From assembly GCA_003210025.1 (NCBI GenBank), contig QCNW01000006.1, positions 87,077 to 127,140 on the forward strand: 40,064 nt of DNA, in the 5' to 3' direction. Shown here piece after piece: positions 1 through 8,375 of the stretch (position 1 is its first letter; every line of letters starts with the position of its first letter). The notes beneath the pieces were generated by a model. That model saw nothing but the letters and a program-made list of their open reading frames with translations. It made no database searches and had not been told where the DNA came from. This DNA is from Pelagibacteraceae bacterium AG-426-M19 (GTDB taxonomy: Bacteria; Pseudomonadota; Alphaproteobacteria; Pelagibacterales; Pelagibacteraceae). Both the position numbers and the translations under genes were made by a program.

Positions 1-699
1 TGAAACTATTAATAATATTACAGGTATAAGTTTTCCAGATTTCCTTACCTTTTCAATAAATGTGAAGTCTTGTTTAAAAGTAGGCATGGATTTTTTATTT
101 ATTGACGACCAAATCATTACATATGTCATAAAGATCAACGCAATCATTATTCCTGGTAAAATTCCTGCAATAAATAGTTTTGCTATCGACTCTTGAACAG
201 TCACGCCATAAATAATTAAAATTATTGAGGGTGGAATTAGAAGACCAAGTGTTCCTGAACCAGCTAAACTTCCAAGTAGAATGCTCTCTGGATAATTTCT
301 TTTTCTTAGTTCTGGAATAGACATTTTTCCTACTGTGGCTACAGTTGCTGCAGAAGATCCTGAAATAGCTGCAAATAAAGCACATCCAACTACATTAACA
401 TGTACTAAGCCACCAGGTAGTTTCTGCATCCATGGAGATAATCCTTCAAATAAATTTTCAGATAATTTCGTCCTAAATAAAATTTCGCCCATCCAAACAA
501 ATAAAGGAAGTGCAGTTAAAGTCCATGAGGATGAGGCTCCCCAAATTGTTGTTGCCATCGCATCACCAACCGGCCTTGTGGTGAACAGCATCATTCCTAT
601 AGATGAAACACCAACCATGCTTATAGCAACCCAAATTCCTGAGCCTAAAAATATCAAGAGAACACTTATGAAAAATATAGTAAGTAAAATTTCAGTCAT
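1..699 (-). CDS. dctM: TRAP transporter large permease (DctM), 3' end outside window
   Basis: This is the large membrane subunit of a tripartite ATP-independent periplasmic transporter, which carries the ion-coupled substrate path across the inner membrane. Reading the minus strand from the ATG at 699 gives an uninterrupted, very hydrophobic frame of 233 codons to the window edge. It begins MTEILLTIFFIS and includes the DctM-like stretches SGSSAATVATVGKM and GTLGLLIPPSI. About half of a usual DctM (roughly 420-440 aa) is present. The start overlaps the stop of dctQ by 8 bp, so the two are probably translationally coupled. The gene follows dctP and dctQ in one operon. The open end at base 1 is a window edge, not a truncation. 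Family is sure; substrate is unknown. Confidence 0.93.
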   Translation of the reverse strand, partial: MTEILLTIFFISVLLIFLGSGIWVAISMVGVSSIGMMLFTTRPVGDAMATTIWGASSSWTLTALPLFVWMGEILFRTKLSENLFEGLSPWMQKLPGGLVHVNVVGCALFAAISGSSAATVATVGKMSIPELRKRNYPESILLGSLAGSGTLGLLIPPSIILIIYGVTVQESIAKLFIAGILPGIMIALIFMTYVMIWSSINKKSMPTFKQDFTFIEKVRKSGKLIPVILLIVS

Positions 700-1183
700 T
701 TTTTTTTGTTTGTATTTTCAAAACTAATTGATGAGATACACATATGAAAAATATTAGTGATCCTAAAGCAACACTAGTTTGTGGTATCCAAATTAAAATT
801 TCGTCAGCTCCTTCACTTCTCTCTTGAAATTCATAAGATATTTTTAGCATTTTCAAAAAATAGAATGCTAGATAACTAGAAAATATAGTTGCAACTATCA
901 AACTCCATAATTCTAAAAATCTCTTTTTAATCCCAGTAGCTTTTTCTAAAAACAAAGTAATTCTAATGTGACCACCTTCTACGAAAGTATAAGATAAAGC
1001 AAAAAAAGATGAGGCAGCCATACAATATCCAGAATATTCAGCTAGGCCTCTTATATAAAAACCAAATATTCTTGATGAAATTCCAATTAAAATAAAAACT
1101 GCAACTAAAATAAGAAAGAATGCAGCGATATAGCCTGAGTAACTATAAAGATTATTTAAAAATTTATTGACTTTAGTAAACAT
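692..1183 (-). CDS. dctQ: TRAP transporter small permease (DctQ)
   Basis: This is the small four-helix membrane subunit of the TRAP transporter, which pairs with DctM. The 163-aa product is the normal size for DctQ and shows four hydrophobic segments, at about residues 15-38, 45-65, 88-110 and 130-150. The loop between segments 2 and 3 carries EGGHIRI, typical of the family, where a conserved Glu and Arg occur. It lies 40 bp downstream of dctP, separated by a terminator-like hairpin, and overlaps dctM by 8 bp. Expression is probably lower than that of dctP because of the hairpin (inference). Confidence 0.93.
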   Translation of the reverse strand: MFTKVNKFLNNLYSYSGYIAAFFLILVAVFILIGISSRIFGFYIRGLAEYSGYCMAASSFFALSYTFVEGGHIRITLFLEKATGIKKRFLELWSLIVATIFSSYLAFYFLKMLKISYEFQERSEGADEILIWIPQTSVALGSLIFFICVSHQLVLKIQTKKND

Positions 1184-1185
1184 AT

Positions 1186-1211
1186 AAAAAGGCCGTTTAT
1201 ACGGCCTTTTT
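1186..1211 (-). terminator. Hairpin between dctP and dctQ, likely partial terminator
   Basis: A perfect 6-bp GC-rich stem, GGCCGT at 1191-1196 and ACGGCC at 1201-1206, has a 4-base loop and is flanked by A5 and T5. It has the form of a factor-independent terminator on either strand. It sits between the solute-binding protein gene and the membrane subunit genes of one operon. Such a site would let most transcripts stop after dctP and so raise binding protein over permease. Confidence 0.75.
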
Positions 1212-1223
1212 AATTATAATGAT

Positions 1224-2195
1224 TTAATTATAAGCAGCAAGAACACTAGCACCTCTATCGCCAGCTTTTTTCTTCCATTCTTCTGCCATTGTAGCACCAA
1301 CTTTTTTGAAATGACTTTCAAGGGCTGCATTTACTTTGCCTACCTTCATTCCGGCATCAGATAAAGCTTTTTTATCAGCAACATTTCCTTTTTTTGAAAG
1401 TGCCCAACCTTTTTTCTCAGCAACTGCTGCTTCTTCCATAATCATTTTTTGTGTAGCTTTATCTAATTTATTCCAAGAACCTCTGTGAGCTACAATCATA
1501 TTTTTTGGAAACCAAGCTGCAATATCATAAAAGTATTTTACTCCATTTTCCCAAATTTTACTGTTCTTACCAGTAGTTGGTGAAGTAATCATACTTTCAA
1601 CCGCGCCAGTTGAGAATGCTTGGCTTATTTCAGCTGCTTCTATTTTTGTAGGAGCCATACCTGTCAACTCGGCCATTCTAATAGTTGCAGAATTATATGC
1701 TCTAAATTTTAAACCTTTTAAATCAGCAACACTATTAATTTCCTTTTTACTATAAAGACCTTGCGCAGGCCATGGCACAGCGTATAAAAATACAAGACCT
1801 TTTTGATCTAGACCTTTAATTATTGCAGGCTTAGATGCTTGATACAGTTTCATAGCATCATCATAAGATGTCGCAAGAAATGGTTGTGAATCAATCTCTA
1901 ATAATGGATCCTCTTTACCTAGAGCCGACATAAATCTCTCACCAATTTGAGCTTGTCCAGTTCTAACAGCCCTAAATATCTCTCCACCTTTAAATAGAGA
2001 TCCACCAGGGTGTGTTACTATTGTTAATTTCCCACCACTTTTTTCTGAAACATTTTTAGCAAATTCAGCTGCATTAGCAGAATGGAAGTTGCTAGCACCA
2101 TAAGCTAAAGCCATGTCCCACTTTTCTGCAAAAGAAATATTAGCAAATAATGCAATAGATAAAATAGTTGAGAGAAATAGTTTAAGTAATTTCAT
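1224..2195 (-). CDS. dctP: TRAP transporter solute-binding protein (DctP family)
   Basis: This is the periplasmic substrate-binding protein of the TRAP system. The 323-aa product has a signal peptide at about residues 1-23, ending SFAEKW. The mature part has the DctP fold markers: FRAVRTGQAQIG, the DLKGLKFRAYNS segment and an Arg in SATIRMAEL, in the region where TRAP binding proteins hold a carboxylate. The start is supported by a strong Shine-Dalgarno, AAGGAGG, just upstream (about 2200-2206). It is the first gene of the operon, with dctQ and dctM after it. The substrate is probably a carboxylate, from the family; the exact compound cannot be read from the sequence. Confidence 0.94.
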   Translation of the reverse strand: MKLLKLFLSTILSIALFANISFAEKWDMALAYGASNFHSANAAEFAKNVSEKSGGKLTIVTHPGGSLFKGGEIFRAVRTGQAQIGERFMSALGKEDPLLEIDSQPFLATSYDDAMKLYQASKPAIIKGLDQKGLVFLYAVPWPAQGLYSKKEINSVADLKGLKFRAYNSATIRMAELTGMAPTKIEAAEISQAFSTGAVESMITSPTTGKNSKIWENGVKYFYDIAAWFPKNMIVAHRGSWNKLDKATQKMIMEEAAVAEKKGWALSKKGNVADKKALSDAGMKVGKVNAALESHFKKVGATMAEEWKKKAGDRGASVLAAYN

Positions 2196-2280
2196 ATAAC
2201 CTCCTTTTTAAAAGATACATTTAAATATCTATTACTTACTAAATCAATAGAAAATTAAGATCATAAAATGTAATAAAACT

Positions 2281-4575
2281 TTAATCTGGAGGCCTCGGTG
2301 CATTACCAGTATTTGGGTCAATCGCGTTATAACCAGGCTGATTTGTTGGTGCATTTGAATCCAATGCATCTTTCATATTTTCTGCAGCCTCACCCAAAGT
2401 TTCAGCCATTGCATTACTAGTTATTAAACTTGGATCAATACCAGAGATATCTTTTGTAACTTTTATATCACCATCTTCAATTAATTGACCCGAAGACATT
2501 GTTTGTGAAAGAGCCATGTTAGATAAATTGTTTTCTACATTACTAATTTCAATTAATGATGATGAATTCAAGGCATCTGTCAAATTCATACCATTGGATA
2601 AAGCAGATGACATTTTTACCAAATCTACACCAATTAGGGTCTCAGCAATCGCATTCGTAGTAATAATTTCAGAGTCAATACCAAGACTTTTAACTATTTC
2701 TGGATTTATATTTTGTATATTTTCTAAAACACCAGATCCAACTAATCCTCCACTTAAACTTACAAGTGAATTATTTTCATTATTAATACCCATGGCCGTA
2801 CTAAGATTTTTCACTCCACTTTCTCCTACCATAGCAAGTGTTCCTTGATTTATGCTTCCTGAAAGAACTAAATCAGCCACAGCATTATTATTTAAGTTAC
2901 CATCAATAATTGATCTGTTAATTTTTTTTATACTTGAGCTTCCCATTCCTGCAACATTATTTGCCATAACATCAATAATATCTAATCCAACTATACCCGC
3001 CGAACCTAAGCTTGCAACCATGCCAGGTGTTAATCCGGTACTTGTGATTAGCTTTTCTATTCCAAGTTCATCCAATTCACTATCTTTTAATTTTGTCATT
3101 GCTCCTAGAGTATCAGCCACAGCATTACTGGTAATTAATGTTTGATCTATCTCTGCAAGATTTTCCGTAATTTCTATGTCATCATCAGATATTAAACTAT
3201 TTGATTTAAGACCATCGGGAGGAGCCACAATTCCTTGAACTCCTGAAGATAGATTGGGTTTAGATAATACTGCCGCACCAACTATAACACTTGTATCACT
3301 TAGATTTTCTGGCAACTCAACATTTTGGATAATATTATTATTTTCCTCCTTTTTATTTTTTTTTGATTTTTTGCTTAAAGCAGTACTTATTTTTTCAGCA
3401 CTTTTTGATATTGCCTCTGTAATTCCTAATTTGTTATTACTAAATGCTAATTCTACATTTTTGCTTACATTTTCAATTCCAGAATTTTGAATAACTTCTG
3501 ATAAATTTTTTAAAGTATTAGAGGTTTCATTATTATCAATTAAACTATTAATTCCATCTAAATCAAGATCATTGTTTAAATCAACCAATGTATTTTCACT
3601 AAATCCTTTTTTTGTCATAGTATTAGCAATTGATTTTGATGTAATAAAAATAGTTTCTGCTATGGCTTCACTTGTTATTAAGGAGCTATCTATATCTAAA
3701 GATAACTTTTCTGGACTATTTGATAATGTCTCCAAAGCTTTAGTTGCCGATCCTACAGGTAAAGAATCCAGCGCACCTTGCATCATTGTAGGATTCATCC
3801 CAATTTCAACAACATCCATTGATGAAAAAGTGCTTGAATTAAAGTTTTCAACTTCGAATTTTTGTCCGCCAGTAATATTTTCAATGCTTATAGCGCCAAC
3901 CATATCTAAACTGGTTATTGTTGACCCAATACCAACTCCATCTTCGTCTAAATTTTTCATCATTAAACTTGTATCCAGACCAGCTTTTTCAACTACATTA
4001 ATTTGGCCTGCTATTTTTTGAACTTCTAAAACTTTTTTTACAGCCATTTGACCAGCAATACTTGCTAAAGCTGAAATTTCATTATTTGAAAATTCATTTG
4101 TTATATTAATATCTTTTGTGCTTATTGAATTCTTTGACGGAATACTATTAATTGCTAAATCAGCTATGCTTTCAACAAGATTAAGAGACTGAATAGCTGC
4201 AGATAAGTTACCATTCTCCAAAGAAACTTTTGCAAACTCGATAGCATTTTTAGCTTCATTTATTGAAGTTCCTAAAGTTTGAGCAACAGCATTACTAGTA
4301 AGCAAACTTTCGTCAATTTCAGAAACATTAACATTTACCTTAATTTCAGAGTCATTAACTAACTCTACATTAGATGAAATATCCTCAATTTTTGTCTCTA
4401 GATTTTTAAGAACTTTGTCAGTATCGCTACTAATTTGTTTAGTTGCTGCATTAACAGTGTTTTCAGCAAGCTTTGAGATTTCAGATATATTTTCTATATA
4501 GTTCTCTGAATAAGATTTATTAAATAAAGCAAAAGTTAGAATTATAATTAACAGTTTAAATTTATTTTTTCGCAT
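2281..4575 (-). CDS. Exported 764-aa repeat protein of unknown function
   Basis: I do not recognise this family. It has an N-terminal signal peptide (about residues 1-23, hydrophobic LLIIILTFALF, then SYSEN) and a long Asn/Ser/Ile/Leu-rich body with no further membrane segment. A motif of the form ID-x-SLITSNAVAETLG recurs: strong 31-residue copies at 72-102, 461-491 and 698-728, and weaker cores near 291-310, 563-573 and 631-648. A Lys-rich patch (about 395-411) sits in the middle. The C-terminus is Pro/Asn-rich. It overlaps the upstream gene (4562-5218) by 14 bp, so the two are probably made together. The length, repeats and export suggest a surface or periplasmic structural protein or adhesin, but this is inference only. 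Base composition matches the neighbours, so recent transfer is not indicated. Confidence 0.85.
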   Translation of the reverse strand: MRKNKFKLLIIILTFALFNKSYSENYIENISEISKLAENTVNAATKQISSDTDKVLKNLETKIEDISSNVELVNDSEIKVNVNVSEIDESLLTSNAVAQTLGTSINEAKNAIEFAKVSLENGNLSAAIQSLNLVESIADLAINSIPSKNSISTKDINITNEFSNNEISALASIAGQMAVKKVLEVQKIAGQINVVEKAGLDTSLMMKNLDEDGVGIGSTITSLDMVGAISIENITGGQKFEVENFNSSTFSSMDVVEIGMNPTMMQGALDSLPVGSATKALETLSNSPEKLSLDIDSSLITSEAIAETIFITSKSIANTMTKKGFSENTLVDLNNDLDLDGINSLIDNNETSNTLKNLSEVIQNSGIENVSKNVELAFSNNKLGITEAISKSAEKISTALSKKSKKNKKEENNNIIQNVELPENLSDTSVIVGAAVLSKPNLSSGVQGIVAPPDGLKSNSLISDDDIEITENLAEIDQTLITSNAVADTLGAMTKLKDSELDELGIEKLITSTGLTPGMVASLGSAGIVGLDIIDVMANNVAGMGSSSIKKINRSIIDGNLNNNAVADLVLSGSINQGTLAMVGESGVKNLSTAMGINNENNSLVSLSGGLVGSGVLENIQNINPEIVKSLGIDSEIITTNAIAETLIGVDLVKMSSALSNGMNLTDALNSSSLIEISNVENNLSNMALSQTMSSGQLIEDGDIKVTKDISGIDPSLITSNAMAETLGEAAENMKDALDSNAPTNQPGYNAIDPNTGNAPRPPD
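2392..4362 (-). repeat. Dispersed 31-residue coding repeat in the 764-aa gene
   Basis: Three copies of a 31-codon unit lie at 4270-4362, 3103-3195 and 2392-2484. The shared pattern runs L-[IV]-x-D-x-[DE]-I, then [KE]-[VI]-[NT], then I-D-x-[ST]-L, and ends T-S-N-A-[VM]-A-x-T-L-G. Shorter cores occur near 3646-3705, 2857-2891 and 2632-2685. The nucleotide sequences differ more than the protein does, so the units are old and kept by selection at the protein level rather than recent tandem copies. Confidence 0.8.
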
Positions 4576-5218
4576 TTATTGATTTTTCAGCCTCAATCAT
4601 TGCTGCTTTTTGAGCATTAATTCTGGTAGTTTGGATTTGTTTTTTTAAATCTTCTAAAATTTTTACTCTTTTTTTAACTTCTTTATCTTCAAGTATTTTT
4701 TTCTTTTTTTTATTCTTTCTATTTTTTTTATAAATTTTAGTCATTAACTTTCCTGTAGCCCAAAATTTATATACAGCCTCTGACGAACTAGTATTTGGAG
4801 ATATTTTAAGACTTTGTCTTAACGCATCTCTAGCTTTTTTTAAATTTTCTAAACTTTCAACTGTTGCTCGTTTATCAAGAAGAGTCTCATTGAACATTGC
4901 TTCAAAATAAGCAGCATCTCTAATCATTAAATGTTGGTATTTTTTTAAACTTCCTTTAGCTTTAACAAATCTTATATTAACTATCTCACTGGCTCTTTTT
5001 TTTATAAATTTCGAATTATTTATTGTCATTTTGCTAAACATATCTTTTGGATACTCTATTTTTTCATATATAAAAGGTTTGGGTCGTTTATCTACTGGCC
5101 AATCTTTTAAATACTTATATTTTTTACAATAAAAACAATTTTTTTCTTTAGCATTTAGAAAATTTGAGTAATTTAAGATAATAAAGAAAATTAAAATATA
5201 AACTGCCTTTAATTTCAT
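4562..5218 (-). CDS. Exported 218-aa protein of unknown function with CxxC motif
   Basis: I do not recognise this protein. It has a signal peptide (residues 1-23, hydrophobic YILIFFIILNYSNFL) followed at once by a CFYC motif in the mature N-terminus, which could bind metal or form a disulfide. The middle is helical and TPR-like in flavour (YFEAMFNETL ... ENLKKARDALRQSLKISPN). A very basic stretch (KKNRKNKKKKK) at about 167-177 leads into a probable coiled coil. It starts the pair with the 764-aa repeat protein, overlapping it by 14 bp. Translational coupling suggests a joint function, perhaps export, assembly or anchoring of the partner (inference). Confidence 0.85.
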   Translation of the reverse strand: MKLKAVYILIFFIILNYSNFLNAKEKNCFYCKKYKYLKDWPVDKRPKPFIYEKIEYPKDMFSKMTINNSKFIKKRASEIVNIRFVKAKGSLKKYQHLMIRDAAYFEAMFNETLLDKRATVESLENLKKARDALRQSLKISPNTSSSEAVYKFWATGKLMTKIYKKNRKNKKKKKILEDKEVKKRVKILEDLKKQIQTTRINAQKAAMIEAEKSINAKK

Positions 5219-5337
5219 AAAAAAAATTAACCTATATTGATATTAAATGCACGTTATAAATTATTATAATTTTTAAATTTAAATAATTAAATACGTCACA
5301 TTGAATTTTTTTGTAAATATATTAATATAAAAATACC

Positions 5338-5949
5338 TTGATTGAACAATCCATAATTTTACTGCAAATTATATTTATAGATATTATTCTTGCGGCAGAT
5401 AATGCAATAATAATAGGATTGATTGCAGCCAATTTTGTCCCAAAAAATAGAAAAAAAATAATATTTTGGGGAGTAGTTGGAGCATTAGTTTTCAAAGTTA
5501 TATTTGCAATATTTGCAACATATTTATTTAAATTTTACTTCATTAAAATTCTTGGAGGATTACTTTTAATTTGGATTGTTAACGACTTAAGAAAAGATTT
5601 ATTTGAAATTCAAAAAATAAAGTCTCCTAAAAAGAAATCTATGGAGCCTTCATTTATCAAAAGTATTTACAAGGTTTTATTTGCAGATATTACAATTAGT
5701 TTTGATAACGTTATTGGAGTTGTGGGTGCAGCCAAAGGTAATTTTGGTTTTATGATTTTTGGCTTAGTATTATCAGTAGTTCTTACTGGAGCTTTAGCTA
5801 CTTATTTAGCAAATTATATACAAAAACATTTATGGATAGCTTATATAGGTTTAGGCTTTATATTATTGGTTGCTATTCAATTAGTAATAGGTGGGCTAGT
5901 CGATTTAGAAATTTTAAATATTAATGAAAAATATATAAATTATTTCTAA
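5338..5949 (+). CDS. TerC family integral membrane protein (YjbE-like)
   Basis: TerC-family proteins are multi-pass membrane proteins; several export manganese or help load metals onto secreted enzymes. The 203-aa product shows the family signature twice: IDIILAADNAIIIG (residues 14-27) and FADITISFDNVIG (about 116-128), the acidic DN pairs being the proposed ion ligands. About six or seven membrane segments are visible. The start is TTG; no ATG occurs nearby in frame, and the family N-terminus aligns well from this TTG. No Shine-Dalgarno is visible, and a TATAAA box lies 6 bases before the start, so the mRNA may be leaderless. The gene stands alone on the plus strand, divergent from the 218-aa gene. 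Substrate is uncertain. Confidence 0.88.
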   Translation: MIEQSIILLQIIFIDIILAADNAIIIGLIAANFVPKNRKKIIFWGVVGALVFKVIFAIFATYLFKFYFIKILGGLLLIWIVNDLRKDLFEIQKIKSPKKKSMEPSFIKSIYKVLFADITISFDNVIGVVGAAKGNFGFMIFGLVLSVVLTGALATYLANYIQKHLWIAYIGLGFILLVAIQLVIGGLVDLEILNINEKYINYF

Positions 5950-5951
5950 TA

Positions 5952-6371
5952 TTACCAAGTTCCAGTATTTTCCATCGATGACCAAGGCTCTTTAGGGGGA
6001 AGATTGCCTTCCTGAAGTATTTCAATTGATATTTTATCTGGTGATTTCACAAATGCCATATGACCATCTCTAGGTGGTCTATTAATTGTATAACCCATAT
6101 CCATTAATCTTTGGCATACTTCGTATATATTTTTAACTCTATAAGCTAAGTGACCAAAATTTCTAGATCCCTCTCCTAAATTATCGCCGTCCCAATTATA
6201 AGTAAGTTCAATTTCTGCATTATTGTCGTTTGGTGCAGCTAAAAAAATTAATGTGTATCTGCCTTTTTCATTTTCCATTCTTTTTGTCTCTTTTAAACCC
6301 AGCCCATCACAAAAAAATTTTAAAGATTCTTCAATATTAGAAACTCTAATCATTGTATGTAGATATTTCAT
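5952..6371 (-). CDS. gloA: Lactoylglutathione lyase (glyoxalase I)
   Basis: Glyoxalase I converts the hemithioacetal of methylglyoxal and glutathione to S-lactoylglutathione, detoxifying methylglyoxal in the cytoplasm. The 139-aa length matches bacterial GloA. The four metal ligands expected from the E. coli enzyme are visible: His5, Glu55 (EIELTYNW), His74 (FGHLAY) and Glu117 (SIEILQ). The sequence MIRVSNIEESLKFF is the usual N-terminus. It is convergent with the TerC gene, with only 2 bp between the stops, and lies 20 bp downstream of guaA on the same strand. Confidence 0.95.
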   Translation of the reverse strand: MKYLHTMIRVSNIEESLKFFCDGLGLKETKRMENEKGRYTLIFLAAPNDNNAEIELTYNWDGDNLGEGSRNFGHLAYRVKNIYEVCQRLMDMGYTINRPPRDGHMAFVKSPDKISIEILQEGNLPPKEPWSSMENTGTW

Positions 6372-6391
6372 AGATAAATTATAATTTATTT

Positions 6392-7951
6392 TTATTCTAG
6401 TTCAATAGTGCTTGGTGGTTTAGAGGTCACATCATAAACTACTCTATTTATACCTCGAATGTTATTGACTATTTTATTTGATACCATTTGCATAAATGAT
6501 TTATTAAATTGAAAATAATCTGCTGTCATTCCATCTTCAGATGTTATTGCTCTGAGTAAACATAAATATTCATAGGTTCTATTGTCTCCCATTACACCAA
6601 CTGTTTTAACAGGTAGTAATGCGGCATAAGCCTGCCATATCTTATGATATAGATTGTGTTCTCTTAATGCATTTACAAAATAATTATCTGCTTCTTTTAA
6701 AATTTTTATTTTTTCTTTAGTAATTATGCCTGGCATTCTAATGGCTAAACCAGGACCAGGAAAAGGATGTCTAGAAATAATTTCTTTACTTAAATTTAAT
6801 TCTAGGCCTAACATTCTAACTTCGTCTTTAAACAAATACTTCAATGGTTCGACCAATTTTAATTTCATTCTTTTTGGCAAACCACCAACATTATGATGAG
6901 ATTTAATTTTTGAAGTTTGACTTCCTGTAACAGACTTACTTTCAATTAGATCTGGGTATAGAGTTCCTTGAGCTAGAAATTTTACATTCTTTATTTTTTT
7001 TGCGTATTTTTCAAAAAGTTTGATAAATAAATTTCCAATAATTTTTCTTTTTTTTTCTGGGTCTGTTATATTTTTTAATTTAGTTATGAATAATTGTTCA
7101 GCGTTTACATAAATTAAGTTCAATTTAAATTTTTTTTTAAAAGTATTCACTACTTGTTTTTCTTCATTTTTTCTGAGAAGGCCAGTATTAACGAATATAC
7201 AAGTTAAGTTTTTTCCAATCGCATTACTAATTAATTTTGCTACTACACTACTATCTACTCCACCAGATAATGCACAAATTACTTTAGAATTTCCAACCTG
7301 TTCTTTAATTTGCTGCATAAGTTTGAATTTTTGATTTTTTGATGTCCAATTTTTTTTAATTTTACAAATTTTAATAACAAAGTTTTTTAATATTATTTTG
7401 CCTTTAGCTGTATGGGAAACTTCTGGATGAAACTGTATGCCATATATTTTTTTTTTTATATTTTCTATCATGCATAATTTCGAATTTGAGGATTTTGCTA
7501 TAACTTTAAAACCTTTAGGTAATTTAATTACCTCATCTCCATGACTCATCCATACATTGGTAGATTTTTTTGAAAAGAAATTTTCAGTTAAAGCGCTTTT
7601 TTTTAATTTTGTAACTTTTGCTAACCCAAATTCTCTTGATTTTGCTCGTTTTACTTTACCTCCTAATTCTTTAGAGATTATCTGGTGGCCAAAACAAATA
7701 CCTAAAATTGGAATATTTAAACTTAATATACTTTTATTGAATTTAACTTTTTTATTTTGGTAAACATTTAAGGGACCACCTGATAAAATGATACCTTTCA
7801 CATTTTTTTCAGTTTTGTAGTCTTTAAGTTTGTTGTGACTTATAATTTCACAAAAAATATTTAATTCTCTTACTTTTCTTGCAATTAATTGTGTAAACTG
7901 AGACCCAAAATCGATTATTAAAATTTTATCTAGATTATTTTCAAGACGCAT
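6392..7951 (-). CDS. guaA: GMP synthase (glutamine-hydrolysing)
   Basis: GMP synthase aminates XMP to GMP using glutamine and ATP. The N-terminal class I glutamine amidotransferase domain shows the nucleophile motif GICFGHQ and the His-Glu motif IQFHPEV. The ATP pyrophosphatase domain shows the P-loop SGGVDSS. The C-terminal dimerisation domain ends [11 protein letters not shown], as is standard. I chose the ATG at 7951 (519 aa); an upstream TTG at 7963 would add MKKK and is less likely. The start overlaps the TPR-like gene by 11 bp. With guaB two genes upstream, this is the GMP branch of purine synthesis. Confidence 0.96.
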   Translation of the reverse strand: MRLENNLDKILIIDFGSQFTQLIARKVRELNIFCEIISHNKLKDYKTEKNVKGIILSGGPLNVYQNKKVKFNKSILSLNIPILGICFGHQIISKELGGKVKRAKSREFGLAKVTKLKKSALTENFFSKKSTNVWMSHGDEVIKLPKGFKVIAKSSNSKLCMIENIKKKIYGIQFHPEVSHTAKGKIILKNFVIKICKIKKNWTSKNQKFKLMQQIKEQVGNSKVICALSGGVDSSVVAKLISNAIGKNLTCIFVNTGLLRKNEEKQVVNTFKKKFKLNLIYVNAEQLFITKLKNITDPEKKRKIIGNLFIKLFEKYAKKIKNVKFLAQGTLYPDLIESKSVTGSQTSKIKSHHNVGGLPKRMKLKLVEPLKYLFKDEVRMLGLELNLSKEIISRHPFPGPGLAIRMPGIITKEKIKILKEADNYFVNALREHNLYHKIWQAYAALLPVKTVGVMGDNRTYEYLCLLRAITSEDGMTADYFQFNKSFMQMVSNKIVNNIRGINRVVYDVTSKPPSTIELE

Positions 7952-8375
7952 CTTTTTTTTCAAACTCTTTTAGGCGTTTGTTAATAGATGCGATTTTATC
8001 ACAAAGGTTCGAGCATATTTTCTTAAAATCTTCTCTAAGTTCCTCTGCTTTAGAAAAATTAGATCTTTCTAACTCAATATCTATTAATAGATACATTGCC
8101 TCTTCATTGTTTGGCTCGAGTAGTAAGACTGTATTTATGTTTTTTTCTAGTTCTGTTTTATTTTCTTCGTTTTTAAATATTTTTGCTAAATATAGATACG
8201 ACTTTGAGTCCTTAGGATTGTATACAATATTTCTTTGAAATAAAAATTTTGAGTCTTCATATTTTTCGTTTTCAAAAAGATTTTTTGCTTCATCAAAAAA
8301 ATTAACTTTCTCCGCACTAACACTAAAAATTAAGTTAAAAAATAAAATTATTACTAAGGTAATTTTTTTTATCAT
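7941..8375 (-). CDS. Small exported TPR-like protein
   Basis: The 144-aa product has a signal peptide (residues 1-21, ending SVSAEKV) followed by helix pairs that read as tetratricopeptide-like repeats: [20 protein letters not shown], a [15 protein letters not shown] unit and an [14 protein letters not shown] unit. TPRs bind proteins. It is wedged between guaB and guaA, overlapping guaB by 4 bp (ATGA type) and guaA by 11 bp, so it is translated with both. Why an exported protein should sit there is not clear. The partner is unknown. Other reading: a degenerate member of a periplasmic assembly-factor family. Confidence 0.82.
   Translation of the reverse strand: MIKKITLVIILFFNLIFSVSAEKVNFFDEAKNLFENEKYEDSKFLFQRNIVYNPKDSKSYLYLAKIFKNEENKTELEKNINTVLLLEPNNEEAMYLLIDIELERSNFSKAEELREDFKKICSNLCDKIASINKRLKEFEKKDAS

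Noticed and set aside
335..727. Plus-strand frame opposite dctM
   Set aside because: Shadow of the minus-strand permease gene, which has clear family motifs.
2516..4021. Several plus-strand frames opposite the 764-aa gene
   Set aside because: Shadows; the minus strand has a signal peptide, recurring protein motif and coupling to its neighbour.
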